NCBI GenBank assembly: GCA_025934645.1
Contig: JAICWY010000017.1
Location: 1-38,394, forward strand
Direction of reading: 5' to 3'
Length of the DNA: 38,394 bases
DNA from: Vulcanimicrobiia bacterium
Lineage (GTDB): Bacteria; Vulcanimicrobiota; Vulcanimicrobiia; Vulcanimicrobiales; Vulcanimicrobiaceae
The position numbers and the translations under genes were made by a program. Positions 1-7,234 of the stretch are shown here, in pieces. The notes under the pieces are model-generated. The model had not been told where the DNA came from and searched no databases. It saw nothing but the letters and a program-made list of their open reading frames with translations. Every line of letters starts with the position of its first letter. Position 1 is the first letter of the stretch.

Positions 1-1002
1 CGTCATGCCCTCGTACACCCACAGCAGCGAGTCGTCGTAGGGCGTGTTGAGATTCTCGCGGACCAATCCATCGGGCATGCGGTATTTGCCGTCCCACGAA
101 TGATTGAATTCGTGCGAGAGCAGATCGCCGCCGCGCTCCAGTGCGCTCTCGTCGATGAGATACGAGCCGTCTTCGCCGTCGTCGCTCGATTCGTGATGTT
201 CGACGCCCTCGCCGGGCATTACGTCGGAAACGGTCAGCAGAAAATGATAGTCGTGCCAATGGCGCGCGCCGTACATCGCGATCATTTCCTTCACTAAATT
301 GCGGAAATGATCGATGGTTTTGCCGCTTGCGCCCAGCTCCTCGGGGGTGTCCGCGCACACGTTGAGCGACGCGGTGCCGGGAAACGCGCCGCCGTCGTGC
401 CAGAGATCCCATTTGCGGAAGTTCGTGCACGCGTCGAGCGGCGAGTCCATCAAGCGCCCGAGCGGCGTCGGGCTCCACGCCACGGTGTTGCCGCTCTGCT
501 TCGGATCGTACAGCGCCGTTGCAAATTTCCAACGCGTGTCCGGTAGAATCAGCGACGGATTGAAGATCGTCGCTTCGTTCGTGCCCGTCGAAGGATAGAG
601 CACGTTCTGATTCCAGTCGATCACGAAAATGTTCGGAGACGCGAGGCGGTTTGATGAATACGATCCGAACGTCGCGCCCAGATACGTGAAGTCCACATCG
701 ATCTTCGAAGCGCCTTGCGGCACGTCGAGATCGAACGCGAACATGTTCGCCGGCTCGCGCCGCCACGCGACGCTCTGTCCGTTCGCGGTGATCTGCAGTT
801 CCGCGAGATTTTGAATCGGCCCGACGGGACCGTGCTCGCCGGGAATCCACTCCGGATAGTACAGTGTCATGCGTCCCGGGGAGACCGGAATGACTTCGTG
901 CGTCCGCACGATGTTTTGAGTGGGCGCTTTCGACGCGTCGACGACCAGGTCGATAGGGCCCGCCGTGCCGGTAAGCGCGGCTAAGAGTGCAGCAAGAATC
1001 AT
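1..1002 (-). CDS. M61-family metallopeptidase (glycyl aminopeptidase-like), 3' part outside window
   Basis: The reading frame runs uninterrupted from an ATG at 1002 to the window edge (334 residues), so the C-terminal half is missing. A short hydrophobic N-terminus (about residues 2-14) suggests export. An N-terminal beta-rich domain is followed by the gluzincin zinc motif HEFNH at residues 297-301; H297 and H301 would bind zinc and E298 would be the general base. The WVYEGMT motif at 328-334 supplies the third ligand, E331, about 30 residues on, as in M61 enzymes, where a PDZ domain usually follows. The family cleaves N-terminal residues, often Gly or Ala, from peptides in the periplasm. The frame stays open upstream of 1002 to a stop near 1074, without a better start. 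It diverges from the gene at 1085. Family assignment is firm; substrate is unknown. Confidence 0.88.
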   Translation of the reverse strand, partial: MILAALLAALTGTAGPIDLVVDASKAPTQNIVRTHEVIPVSPGRMTLYYPEWIPGEHGPVGPIQNLAELQITANGQSVAWRREPANMFAFDLDVPQGASKIDVDFTYLGATFGSYSSNRLASPNIFVIDWNQNVLYPSTGTNEATIFNPSLILPDTRWKFATALYDPKQSGNTVAWSPTPLGRLMDSPLDACTNFRKWDLWHDGGAFPGTASLNVCADTPEELGASGKTIDHFRNLVKEMIAMYGARHWHDYHFLLTVSDVMPGEGVEHHESSDDGEDGSYLIDESALERGGDLLSHEFNHSWDGKYRMPDGLVRENLNTPYDDSLLWVYEGMT

Positions 1003-1084
1003 AGACCGGACGTTTGCTCTGCGAGCGGGCGCTTCATCCGTGCCCGCGAAACGGCACGCGCGAAACGGGTATCACAAGTTCGCA

Positions 1085-1393
1085 ATGACAACCGGACAAT
1101 TTCCGAATCTCCCCGCGTATCCGATCAAGCAGCGCTTGGAAGCCGAGGGCGTTAACGTCGTGTTGCTCAGCGTCCCGCCGAACGAAAATCTGCCGGAGAA
1201 CATCTTCGGCTTGAACGAGAAGGGCGACGTGCTCTGGCAAGTCGAGGCGCGCCCTTCCACCGCGCCCGACAATAAATACACGTCCATGCGCGACGAAGTG
1301 GGGATCGTGGTCGCAAAAACCGAGGACGAGTGCCAGCGCAAAATCGATCCAAAAAGCGGAAAGGTGCTGCTGGAAGAGCCCACCCCCGGTTAG
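1085..1393 (+). CDS. Small conserved-looking hypothetical protein, 102 aa
   Basis: I do not recognise a named family. The predicted soluble protein has no signal peptide or membrane segment. It has a stretch with the pattern PENIFGLNEKGDVLWQVE (about residues 37-54), typical of a small beta-sheet protein, and an acidic and lysine-rich C-terminus. The ATG at 1085 was preferred over a longer frame opening at 920, because that extension lies antisense to the M61 gene and reads as basic, low-complexity sequence. No strong Shine-Dalgarno sequence precedes the ATG. Its stop codon overlaps the stop of the convergent GNAT gene by four bases (TTAG at 1390-1393). The opposite-strand frames here look like shadows because their composition is Ser/Arg-rich. 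Confidence 0.6.
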   Translation: MTTGQFPNLPAYPIKQRLEAEGVNVVLLSVPPNENLPENIFGLNEKGDVLWQVEARPSTAPDNKYTSMRDEVGIVVAKTEDECQRKIDPKSGKVLLEEPTPG

Positions 1394-1845
1394 CTCAGGT
1401 TCAGACGCATCATTTCGGTCGCGGTCACGAAGCCCGCGGACTCGTAGAGCGGACGCCCCATATCCGAGGCGTTGAGGCGGATGGTCTTTACGCCGCGCTC
1501 CCGGCAGTACGCGATCGCGCGCTCCAGTAAGCCGCGCGCAATGCCTTGGCCGCGATACGCCGGCGGGACATACATGCCGGCGAGCATGGCCGTCTGGTCG
1601 AGCGAGACGTTCGAGCGCCCGGTTTGAAAGAAGACCGTGCACGTCCCAACGATGCGCCTTTCGAGCTCGGCCACGAACCACACGCCGCTCTCCATGGCCA
1701 TGTCGCTCTCGAAGGTCTGCGTCAGGCGCTCGCGCCAATCGGACACGAAGCCCGAGCCCTGCAGTCCGCACTCCACCAGCATGGCGTGCCAGTACTCCAC
1801 CAGCAAGGGGACGTCTGCGGGAAGGCCTATCCGGTACGTTGCCAT
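1390..1845 (-). CDS. GNAT-family N-acetyltransferase, 151 aa
   Basis: This is a single-domain GNAT protein that would transfer an acetyl group from acetyl-CoA to an amine. The acetyl-CoA pyrophosphate loop is visible as YRGQGIARGLLERAI (about residues 97-111; the family pattern is R/Q-x-x-G-x-G/A). It is preceded by the beta-4 strand MLAGMYVPPAY and followed by the usual C-terminal strand and helix with RLNASDMGRPLYESAGF, the late GNAT motif that often reads YxxxGF. Length is normal for a stand-alone GNAT. The ATG at 1845 directly starts the first beta strand of the fold. Its 3' end overlaps the convergent gene by TTAG. The substrate cannot be read from sequence. Confidence 0.88.
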   Translation of the reverse strand: MATYRIGLPADVPLLVEYWHAMLVECGLQGSGFVSDWRERLTQTFESDMAMESGVWFVAELERRIVGTCTVFFQTGRSNVSLDQTAMLAGMYVPPAYRGQGIARGLLERAIAYCRERGVKTIRLNASDMGRPLYESAGFVTATEMMRLNLS

Positions 1846-1877
1846 GCCGTTTTCTTACGCCGCCGCCTCCTCTGTCC

Positions 1878-1907
1878 TTGACCCGGTGCCCCAGGTGCTG
1901 GTATGCT
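1878..1907 (+). promoter_or_regulatory. Probable sigma-70-type promoter of the infC operon
   Basis: A -35 hexamer TTGACC (1878-1883) and a -10 hexamer TATGCT (1902-1907) are separated by 18 bases. Both differ from consensus at one or two positions. Transcription would start near 1914, giving a leader of about 165 nt ahead of infC. No gene occupies this stretch, as the GNAT gene starts at 1845 and runs the other way. Confidence 0.5.
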
Positions 1908-1908
1908 G

Positions 1909-1952
1909 CCTGAGCCGAAGTAGAGGCTGTCCCGAACCCGTCGAAGGGGCCG
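1909..1952. repeat. Degenerate two-copy short repeat of the CCTGAGC..GTCGAAGGG type
   Basis: Two imperfect copies lie next to each other: CCTGAGCCGAAGTAGAGG, a 4-base spacer, then CCCGAACCCGTCGAAGGGG. They resemble a short dispersed element seen in many high-GC bacterial genomes with a core like CCTGAGCxxGTCGAAGGG. Only this one locus is visible in the window, so whether it is dispersed in this genome is unknown. It sits just downstream of the presumed infC promoter and would be transcribed into the leader. Confidence 0.3.
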
Positions 1953-1964
1953 GGGAACGCTCTC

Positions 1965-1989
1965 ACCGGATGCCTGCGGGCGATCCGGT
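1965..1989 (+). promoter_or_regulatory. Leader hairpin upstream of infC
   Basis: An ACCGGAT arm (1965-1971) and an ATCCGGT arm (1983-1989) form a 7-bp stem, extended inward by GCC/GGC pairs with one bulged G. It lies in the untranslated leader between the presumed promoter and the terminator hairpin at 2025-2048. It could belong to a regulatory leader structure such as a ribosomal-protein binding site. That role is inferred from position only. Confidence 0.35.
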
Positions 1990-2024
1990 CTTCCTCTGAG
2001 GAACCGCCGGCCGGTTTCGCGCAG

Positions 2025-2067
2025 ATGGAGTTACTTCGGTAACGCCATTTTTTGTTTGTCTTTTAGG
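2025..2067 (+). terminator. Intrinsic terminator in the infC leader (candidate attenuator)
   Basis: A stem of ATGG and GTTAC (2025-2034, one internal A/G mismatch) pairs with GTAAC and CCAT (2039-2048) around a TTCG tetraloop. It is followed by a T-rich run (2048-2067) ending against the infC Shine-Dalgarno sequence. No gene ends upstream on this strand, so a plain transcript-end role is unlikely. The position suggests control of readthrough into infC-rpmI-rplT. In Bacillus subtilis the equivalent operon is known to be attenuated by L20. I see no clear alternative antiterminator pairing by eye. Confidence 0.55.
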
Positions 2068-2081
2068 GAGTACTTGCCATA
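2065..2081 (+). promoter_or_regulatory. Shine-Dalgarno AGGGAG and AUA start codon of infC
   Basis: AGGGAG at 2065-2070 is followed after 8 bases by ATA (2079-2081), which begins the reading frame IARPLRIN, the expected N-terminus of IF3. No ATG, GTG or TTG lies in frame between the Shine-Dalgarno sequence and residue 16. Non-canonical AUU, AUC or AUA starts are a known hallmark of infC and underlie IF3 autoregulation. Confidence 0.75.
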
Positions 2082-2693
2082 GCTCGACCGCTCAGAATCA
2101 ACGACCAGATCCGCATCCGTCAGGTGCGCGTGATCGACGAGGATGGTTCCCAACTCGGCGTCATGCTCACGGAAGATGCTCTGGCCCGCGCACGCAGCGG
2201 CGGCCTCGACTTGATCGAGGTCTCGCCCACGGCGCAGCCGCCGGTGTGTAAAATCGGCGACTACGGCCGTCTGAAGTACGAGCAGTCGAAGAAAGACAAA
2301 GACGCCCGTAAGAAGCAGAAAAACTTCGAACTCAAAGAAGTGAAACTGCGGCCCAAGATCGAGACGCACGATTACGAGACCAAGGCCCGCATGGCCGAAC
2401 GTCTGCTGCTCGACGGCAGCAAGATCAAAGTCACGATCATGTTTCGCGGACGCGAAATTACGTACACGGCCTTCGGCCGCAGACTCCTCGATCGCATGGC
2501 CGTCGACATGGCGCCGATTGCGACCGTGGAACGCGACCCGAAGCTCGAAGGAAAAAACATGTTTATGATCCTAGCGCCGCGCGCGACGCCGACGGGTCCG
2601 CCCAAATTCTTGTCAATGCACGAGAAAGAACGCGAACACGAGCCGGAAGCCGATGCGACCGACGCTACGACGAAGGAGCCTACCAGTGCCTAA
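2079..2693 (+). CDS. infC: Translation initiation factor IF-3
   Basis: IF3 binds the 30S subunit, checks start codon-anticodon pairing and prevents premature 50S joining. The protein (204 aa) has the N-terminal domain (residues 1-80, with RPLRINDQIRIRQVRVIDED and GLDLIEVSP), a lysine-rich linker (about 70-90, YEQSKKDKDARKKQKN), and the C-terminal domain (about 95-180, KLRPKIETHDYETK and the VTIMFRGRE strand). The tail after about residue 180 is acidic and longer than in E. coli. The start is the AUA at 2079; starting at the GTG at 2124 would remove the first 15 conserved residues. Its last 8 bases overlap rpmI, so the two are probably translationally coupled. The leader holds an intrinsic terminator. 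Confidence 0.95.
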   Translation: MARPLRINDQIRIRQVRVIDEDGSQLGVMLTEDALARARSGGLDLIEVSPTAQPPVCKIGDYGRLKYEQSKKDKDARKKQKNFELKEVKLRPKIETHDYETKARMAERLLLDGSKIKVTIMFRGREITYTAFGRRLLDRMAVDMAPIATVERDPKLEGKNMFMILAPRATPTGPPKFLSMHEKEREHEPEADATDATTKEPTSA

Positions 2694-2892
2694 GATCCGT
2701 ACCCACCGCGGTACCGCGAAACGCGTGAAGGTCAGCGCGAACGGCGTCGTTCAGCACCGTCACCAATTCAGCGGCTGCGGCCACATCATGAGCAAGCGCA
2801 CGCGCAAGCGTAAACGCAAATTCCGCAAAGACATGCCGGTTTTCTCCGGCGATCTGAAGCGCTTGGCGCCGACGATCCCGTATTTGGTGTAA
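2686..2892 (+). CDS. rpmI: Large ribosomal subunit protein bL35
   Basis: The 68-residue basic protein begins MPKIRTHRGTAKRVKVSANG and contains the HIMSKRTRKRKRKFRK segment typical of bL35, a 50S subunit protein. It starts with GTG at 2686 inside the end of infC (8-base overlap), behind a good AAGGAG at 2673-2678 with a 7-base spacer. This supports coupled translation. The family is normally about 64-66 residues, so the length fits. It is the middle gene of infC-rpmI-rplT, an order conserved in most bacteria. Confidence 0.96.
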   Translation: MPKIRTHRGTAKRVKVSANGVVQHRHQFSGCGHIMSKRTRKRKRKFRKDMPVFSGDLKRLAPTIPYLV

Positions 2893-2908
2893 GGGGGGAA
2901 CGTTTTAG

Positions 2909-3268
2909 ATGGCACGCATTAAACGCGGTCTCCACGGACTCAAACACCGCCGCAAAGTCATGAAGCTCGTCAAGGGCTTCCGCGCCGCGCGCCGCCGCAA
3001 CTATCGCGTTGCGAACGAAGCGCTGCTGCACTCGCTCGCATACGCGTATCGCGATCGCCGCGTCCGCAAGCGCGACTTCCGCGCGTTGTGGATCAGCCGC
3101 ATCAACGCGGCCGTGCGCAAAGAGGGCCTGACGTACTCGGTCTTCATGAACGGTTTGAAGAAATCGGGCGTCACGCTCAACCGCAAAGCGCTTGCGGAGC
3201 TGGCCGTCTCGGATGCAGCCGCATTCGGTTCGCTGCTCAAGACGGCAAAGCAAGCGGCCGGCAAGTAA
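2909..3268 (+). CDS. rplT: Large ribosomal subunit protein bL20
   Basis: The 119-residue bL20 protein begins MARIKRGLHGLKHRRKVMKL and contains the conserved RDRRVRKRDFRALWISRINAA segment in its C-terminal part. bL20 binds 23S rRNA early in 50S assembly. In several bacteria it also represses its own operon by binding the leader or intergenic mRNA, which is relevant to the leader terminator upstream of infC. The ATG follows a G-rich ribosome-binding region (about 2893-2898) in the 16-base gap after rpmI. A strong terminator follows at 3293-3319. Confidence 0.97.
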   Translation: MARIKRGLHGLKHRRKVMKLVKGFRAARRRNYRVANEALLHSLAYAYRDRRVRKRDFRALWISRINAAVRKEGLTYSVFMNGLKKSGVTLNRKALAELAVSDAAAFGSLLKTAKQAAGK

Positions 3269-3292
3269 CCGCGCTTACACTTCGCACGAAAA

Positions 3293-3319
3293 GGCCCGCT
3301 TTTGCGGGCCTTTTTCTTT
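3293..3319 (+). terminator. Rho-independent terminator of infC-rpmI-rplT
   Basis: A perfect 7-bp stem, GGCCCGC (3293-3299) and GCGGGCC (3304-3310), with a TTTT loop is followed by TTTTTCTTT. It stands 25 bases after the rplT stop. Confidence 0.9.
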
Positions 3320-3380
3320 ACAAAGCGCTGCGTGATTCGTCGTACGGGCGAGCGGGCGCCCGCAGTACACTCGTTTCCGT

Positions 3381-3656
3381 ATGAAAAAGCTCGTTCTTCT
3401 CGCTTTTGCAGCCGCACTCGCAATTCCGGTGGCCGCGCCGGCAGCGTCCATGGACGCATCGCTCATCCCCGACGGCACGTACACGTGCAAGGTCGAAAAA
3501 GTGAGCGACGCACAGCACGTCACCGTCGTCATGAACAATGGCATCGAAACCACGCTCGTCGCGACGGGCAGCGTTTCGTTCTCCAAAGTGAAGGCGAACG
3601 ACACCATCAAAGTCTCCGTCCTCAAAGGTAAGGTTCCGGTTTACGCCGTCCAATAA
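3381..3656 (+). CDS. Small exported protein of unknown function, 91 aa
   Basis: A classical signal peptide (MKKLVLLAFAAALAIPVAAPAAS, residues 1-22 or so) precedes a short beta-rich domain of about 68 residues containing GTYTCKVEKVSDAQHVTVVMNNG and ending in VYAVQ. Alternating hydrophobic residues suggest a small OB- or SH3-like barrel. I do not recognise a named family. It is bracketed by terminators at 3293-3319 and 3687-3712, so it is probably a single-gene transcript with its own promoter in the 112-base gap upstream. A GC-rich palindrome (GCGGGCGCCCGC, 3352-3363) lies just before the gene. Another small exported protein at 31590-31952 has similar general architecture, though I cannot show homology. 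Confidence 0.78.
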   Translation: MKKLVLLAFAAALAIPVAAPAASMDASLIPDGTYTCKVEKVSDAQHVTVVMNNGIETTLVATGSVSFSKVKANDTIKVSVLKGKVPVYAVQ

Positions 3657-3686
3657 GGGCGCAATAAGACCGCATTAAATTCCGCA

Positions 3687-3712
3687 AGCCCCGCGCGCCG
3701 CGCGGGGCTTTT
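3687..3712 (+). terminator. Rho-independent terminator
   Basis: AGCCCCGCGCG (3687-3697) and CGCGCGGGGCT (3699-3709) can pair almost perfectly, followed by a short T run (3709-3712). It lies 30 bases after the stop of the small exported protein gene. Confidence 0.75.
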
Positions 3713-3741
3713 GCGCGCTGCCGGGCGAACGTTGCCCGCGG

Positions 3742-6096
3742 ATGCAGCGCCAGGCACTAACGTTTGAGGATTATGTCCTCGGCTTGTTAGCCGTTCTCGA
3801 ACGGCTGCCGGTCCCTATTGCCATTTCGTTCGACCGGCAGTGCGCGCGCGTTGAAGGCAACCGCGCATACCGGCGGCTTACCGGCGGACGCGAGCTGCAC
3901 CTGGAGCCGCTGCAACGCGCAGCGCGCGAGAGTGCCGAGGTCGTTGATTTCGCGATCGAGATCGCGCACGAAGAAAACGGCACCGCAGAACTCATCTCCT
4001 CAGCGTGGCCGCTGCACGACGCCTTCGGCGACGTGCAAGGCGCGATCGCGGTGCTCGTCGACGTCACGGAAAGCACCGAAGCGGAAGCGCGCGCGCAGCG
4101 CGCGGCCGAAGCTCTGGCCGAATCGGAGCGCCGCTACCGCATGATCGCCGAAGCGATGCCGGAGTTCGTGTGGCTCGACGCGCCCGACGGCAGCGCCGTG
4201 TATTCCAACAAGCGCTGGTTGGATTACACGGGTCTCACCGAAGCCGAGAACGAGGGTTTCGGCTGGGAGGGCGTGGTGCATCCGGACGATTTGCGGCGCT
4301 TGCAGAGCGAACGCGAACGCACGCTGCGCACGGGCGAACCCTACGAGAATGAATGCCGTTATCGCGGCAAAGACGGGAAGTACCGCTGGTTTCTTTTCCG
4401 TTCCATTGCCGTACGCGATGAGAACGGCGCGGTTACGAGCTGGCTCGGCACGGCGACCGATATCGACAAACAGAAACGTGCGGAAGCGCAGCAAACGTTT
4501 TTTGCGCTCGCGGGTGAGGTCCTGGGATCCACGCTCGACGTGGACGGCACACTGGATCGCATCGCCCGGCTGGCGATCGCCTCGCTCGGAACGTGGTGTC
4601 AAATCGATCTGCCCGATACGCACGGGCGCTTGCGCGTTGCGGCGGTCGCGCATCAAGATCCGGCGAAGGAATCGGAGCTGCGCCGCCTGCTCGGGCGCGC
4701 GCCGTACGCCGACGAGGCGCGCGGGGGGCCGCCGGAAGTGCTTCGCAGCGGCGAGCCGCAACTGCTCGCGCGCGTAAGCGCGCACGCCGTCGAACGCGTC
4801 GTTCCCGACGCACACGATCGCAAAGTCTACGAGCGCACCGGATATGCGGCCGGGATCATGGTGCCGCTGCGCGTTCACGATCGTCTGCTCGGTTCGCTGG
4901 GGATTGCCACCGACGATCCGACGCGTTTATACACCGAGTTCGATCTCGAAACGGCAATGGAATTGGGGCGGCGCGGTGCGCTTGCGCTCGATAACGCGCA
5001 TTCGTTCCAACGCGAGCGCCGCGTTGCGACGATGCTGCAAAGCGCGCTGCTGCCCGCTTCTCTTCCACGCACGCAAAGCGTCGCGTTCTATTCCGCGTAC
5101 GCCGCTGCTGCATCGGCTCAAGGCGAAGCGGTCGGCGGCGACTGGTACGACGCGTTTCCGTTGGAAGGCGGGCGCATCGCGGTCTCGGTAGGCGACGTCG
5201 CCGGCCACGGGGTCGAAGCGGCGGTGACGATGGGCAGCGTGCGGCAAGCGATCCGCGCGGCCGCGCTCGAACATCACGCGCCGCGCGAAGTGCTGGCGCG
5301 CGCGAACCGCGTGGTTATGCTCGAACAGCGCCACACCATGATTACGGCGTTCTTCGGCATCTACAATCAGGAGACGCGCGAGTTCACATACAGCATTGCC
5401 GGACATCCCCGGCCGCTCGTCGTCGACGACGCCGGAACGGTACTTGCATGCGACGGCGCGGGACCGCCGCTCGGCGAGGTGTTCGACGAAGTGCTGCTGG
5501 AGCAGCGCACGATCGCGGTGCCGCACTACGCGAACATCGTTTTCTTCACCGACGGGCTCATCGAATACGGCCGCGACGTCGTGCACGCCGAGCGGCGCCT
5601 GAACGAGGTCGTGCGCGAGCGCTTCTATCTTGCAGAGAGTAACCCGGCGCAAGCGATCATCGACGCGGCCTTGGAGGGACCGCAAACCGACGACATCGCG
5701 GTTCTCGTCATGCAAATTGCCGGCGGCGGCGCGCCGGGCTTACACGTGACGATGCCGGCACGGCCGCGCAGCGCGCGCGTTCTGCGCGAGCGTCTGCGCG
5801 AATTCTTGGAAGCGCATGGAACGCAGGATGAGTGCGCTTTTAACGCGCTCACCGCCGGCGGTGAAGCGATCGCAAACGCCGTGGAGCACGCGTATCGCGG
5901 CGAACCCGGAAGCGTGACGCTCGATGCGCGTTTCGAACGGGGTTCGCTGCTGCTCGAAATTCGCGACACCGGAACGTGGCGTTCGCAGCAGCCGGATGAA
6001 ACGCGCGGGCGCGGCGAAAACATCATGCGCGCGCTGTCAAGCGATTTCCACATCGAAACGGCCGCCGACGGAACGCTGGTCCGCTTGCGTTTTTAG
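3742..6096 (+). CDS. PAS-PAS-GAF-SpoIIE phosphatase with C-terminal HATPase (partner-switching regulator)
   Basis: This 784-residue soluble sensor-effector combines an N-terminal divergent PAS domain (about 12-112), a canonical PAS/PAC (about 131-250, with HPDD and GTATDIDKQKRAE), a GAF domain (about 255-420), a PPM/SpoIIE phosphatase (about 425-660) and a GHKL ATPase resembling RsbW/SpoIIAB (about 670-784). Phosphatase metal ligands are visible in GGDWYD (465-470), GDVAGHG (484-490), FTDG (602-605) and TDD (649-651). The ATPase has an N-box GGEAIANAVEHAY (707-719), RDTG (741-744) and the G2-like GRGENIM (756-762). Such proteins dephosphorylate and/or phosphorylate STAS anti-anti-sigma factors. 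No STAS gene lies nearby, so the target must be elsewhere. The start at 3742 has no obvious Shine-Dalgarno sequence. Confidence 0.92.
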   Translation: MQRQALTFEDYVLGLLAVLERLPVPIAISFDRQCARVEGNRAYRRLTGGRELHLEPLQRAARESAEVVDFAIEIAHEENGTAELISSAWPLHDAFGDVQGAIAVLVDVTESTEAEARAQRAAEALAESERRYRMIAEAMPEFVWLDAPDGSAVYSNKRWLDYTGLTEAENEGFGWEGVVHPDDLRRLQSERERTLRTGEPYENECRYRGKDGKYRWFLFRSIAVRDENGAVTSWLGTATDIDKQKRAEAQQTFFALAGEVLGSTLDVDGTLDRIARLAIASLGTWCQIDLPDTHGRLRVAAVAHQDPAKESELRRLLGRAPYADEARGGPPEVLRSGEPQLLARVSAHAVERVVPDAHDRKVYERTGYAAGIMVPLRVHDRLLGSLGIATDDPTRLYTEFDLETAMELGRRGALALDNAHSFQRERRVATMLQSALLPASLPRTQSVAFYSAYAAAASAQGEAVGGDWYDAFPLEGGRIAVSVGDVAGHGVEAAVTMGSVRQAIRAAALEHHAPREVLARANRVVMLEQRHTMITAFFGIYNQETREFTYSIAGHPRPLVVDDAGTVLACDGAGPPLGEVFDEVLLEQRTIAVPHYANIVFFTDGLIEYGRDVVHAERRLNEVVRERFYLAESNPAQAIIDAALEGPQTDDIAVLVMQIAGGGAPGLHVTMPARPRSARVLRERLREFLEAHGTQDECAFNALTAGGEAIANAVEHAYRGEPGSVTLDARFERGSLLLEIRDTGTWRSQQPDETRGRGENIMRALSSDFHIETAADGTLVRLRF

Positions 6097-6110
6097 GGTA
6101 TACGGAGAAC

Positions 6111-6611
6111 ATGAAATGGTTCTCCGCACTGATGTGCGCCGCCGCGCTGACTTCGCTCGCGCTGCTTCCGGCGCAAGCATCGGGCCTCTCGAAAGACGAT
6201 GCAAGTTACTTGACTATCACAATGCAGGCGCAACTCGGACGCTACGCGCTCGGGACACTTGCGATGAAGAATGCGCACTCGCCAAAAGTCAAGGCGTTCG
6301 CGAAAGCGCTCGCGGGCGACGCCGGCGCGCAAACGCGGCATCTCGACGCAATGGCGAAGCGCTACGGCTTGCCAATCGCGAAGCAGCCCGACGTGCGCGC
6401 CTCGTATCACTACTCGCAGCTCAGCGGTCTGCACGGAGCGCAATTCGATCGCCGCTTCATTCAAGATTTGCAGATCGGCGACAGCGTCGCTGCAGAGCAG
6501 CAGTCGGCTGAAGCCAAAAACGGCGCCAACGAAGCGCTCAAAAAATACGCGCAGCAGCGGCTGCAAGCGCTGAACCGCGAGCAGAGCAACCTGGGCTCCT
6601 TGCACGCGTAG
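6111..6611 (+). CDS. Exported DUF4142-like four-helix protein, 166 aa
   Basis: A signal peptide (residues 1-23, ending near PAQASG) is followed by an all-helical domain with the pattern DDASYLTITMQAQLGRYALGTLAMKNAHSPKVKAFAKALAGDA, then FDRRFIQDLQIGDSVAAEQQ. This matches the ferritin-like DUF4142 family (PF13628) of predicted periplasmic proteins. The first helix usually carries a small-residue and Glu pattern; here a Gln/Leu-rich variant is seen. No metal-binding Glu/His set is obvious. The gene starts 14 bases after the phosphatase stop, so the two may be co-transcribed. Function is unknown for the family. Confidence 0.75.
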   Translation: MKWFSALMCAAALTSLALLPAQASGLSKDDASYLTITMQAQLGRYALGTLAMKNAHSPKVKAFAKALAGDAGAQTRHLDAMAKRYGLPIAKQPDVRASYHYSQLSGLHGAQFDRRFIQDLQIGDSVAAEQQSAEAKNGANEALKKYAQQRLQALNREQSNLGSLHA

Positions 6612-6670
6612 CGCTCATCCGGCGCCGCCCCGGAGGCGTACTTCCTGCGTGGACGAAAATCACGCCCGGA

Positions 6671-7234
6671 ATGGCGTCGGCCGGCATACGCCCCGGGGCG
6701 GCTGAGGAACGGACGTTGGCCCAGGCCTTTGCCCGGCGCGAAGATTGGGCGTTCGACGAGGCGTACCGCCGCTACGGCACGCTGCTCTACTCGGTTGCGC
6801 TCAACGTGCTGCACAACGTGCAGGACGCAGAAGATTGCGTGCACGACGCGCTGGTGCGCGTGTGGCGCAATCCTAAAACGTTCGCCGCAGATCGCGGTTC
6901 GGTGCGCGCGTTCCTCACCGTCGTCGTGCGCAACGATGCGATTTCACGTCTGCGCGCGTCGGCGCGGCGCGGACGGCTCGCCGAACGGCTCGGACGCGAA
7001 GACGAGCCCGCCGAAGAATTCGAGATCGACGACTTCGTGCAGCAGCGCAAACTGCGCGCCGCGATCGAAGAGCTCCCGCAGGAGCAGCGGCAACCCGTGC
7101 TGCTTGCGTACTTCGGCGGAAAAACGCACGTCGAGATTGCGAAAGAATTGGCCGAGCCGCTCGGCACGGTGAAGAGCCGCATCTCGCTCGGCCTGCGCAA
7201 ACTCGGCGCGGCGCTCAAGGAGGGACGGCCGTGA
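6671..7234 (+). CDS. ECF-type RNA polymerase sigma factor
   Basis: This 187-residue group IV sigma factor has region 2 at about residues 27-95 (FDEAYRRYGTLLYSVALNVL, DAEDCVHDALVRVWRNP, GSVRAFLTVVVRNDAISRLR) and region 4 at about 128-182 (ELPQEQRQPVLLAYFGGKTHVEIAKELAEPLGTVKSRI, the helix-turn-helix). The architecture resembles the SigK/SigL-type groups controlled by HC2-domain anti-sigma factors. The anti-sigma gene follows with a GTGA overlap (7231-7234), so the pair is made in a coupled way. The linker between regions is charged and acidic (residues 106-125). Target promoters cannot be deduced from this window. Confidence 0.95.
   Translation: MASAGIRPGAAEERTLAQAFARREDWAFDEAYRRYGTLLYSVALNVLHNVQDAEDCVHDALVRVWRNPKTFAADRGSVRAFLTVVVRNDAISRLRASARRGRLAERLGREDEPAEEFEIDDFVQQRKLRAAIEELPQEQRQPVLLAYFGGKTHVEIAKELAEPLGTVKSRISLGLRKLGAALKEGRP

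Noticed and set aside
1034-1966. 310-codon minus-strand frame overlapping the GNAT gene
   Set aside because: It is an Arg/Gly/His-rich shadow in another frame of the GNAT and neighbouring genes; the GNAT frame has all family motifs.
2124-2693. GTG at 2124 as infC start
   Set aside because: It would remove the conserved N-terminal residues RPLRINDQIR and leave the Shine-Dalgarno sequence 50 bases upstream unused.
3352-3363. GCGGGCGCCCGC palindrome as operator of the small exported protein gene
   Set aside because: Such short GC palindromes are common by chance in this base composition, and nothing else supports regulation there.
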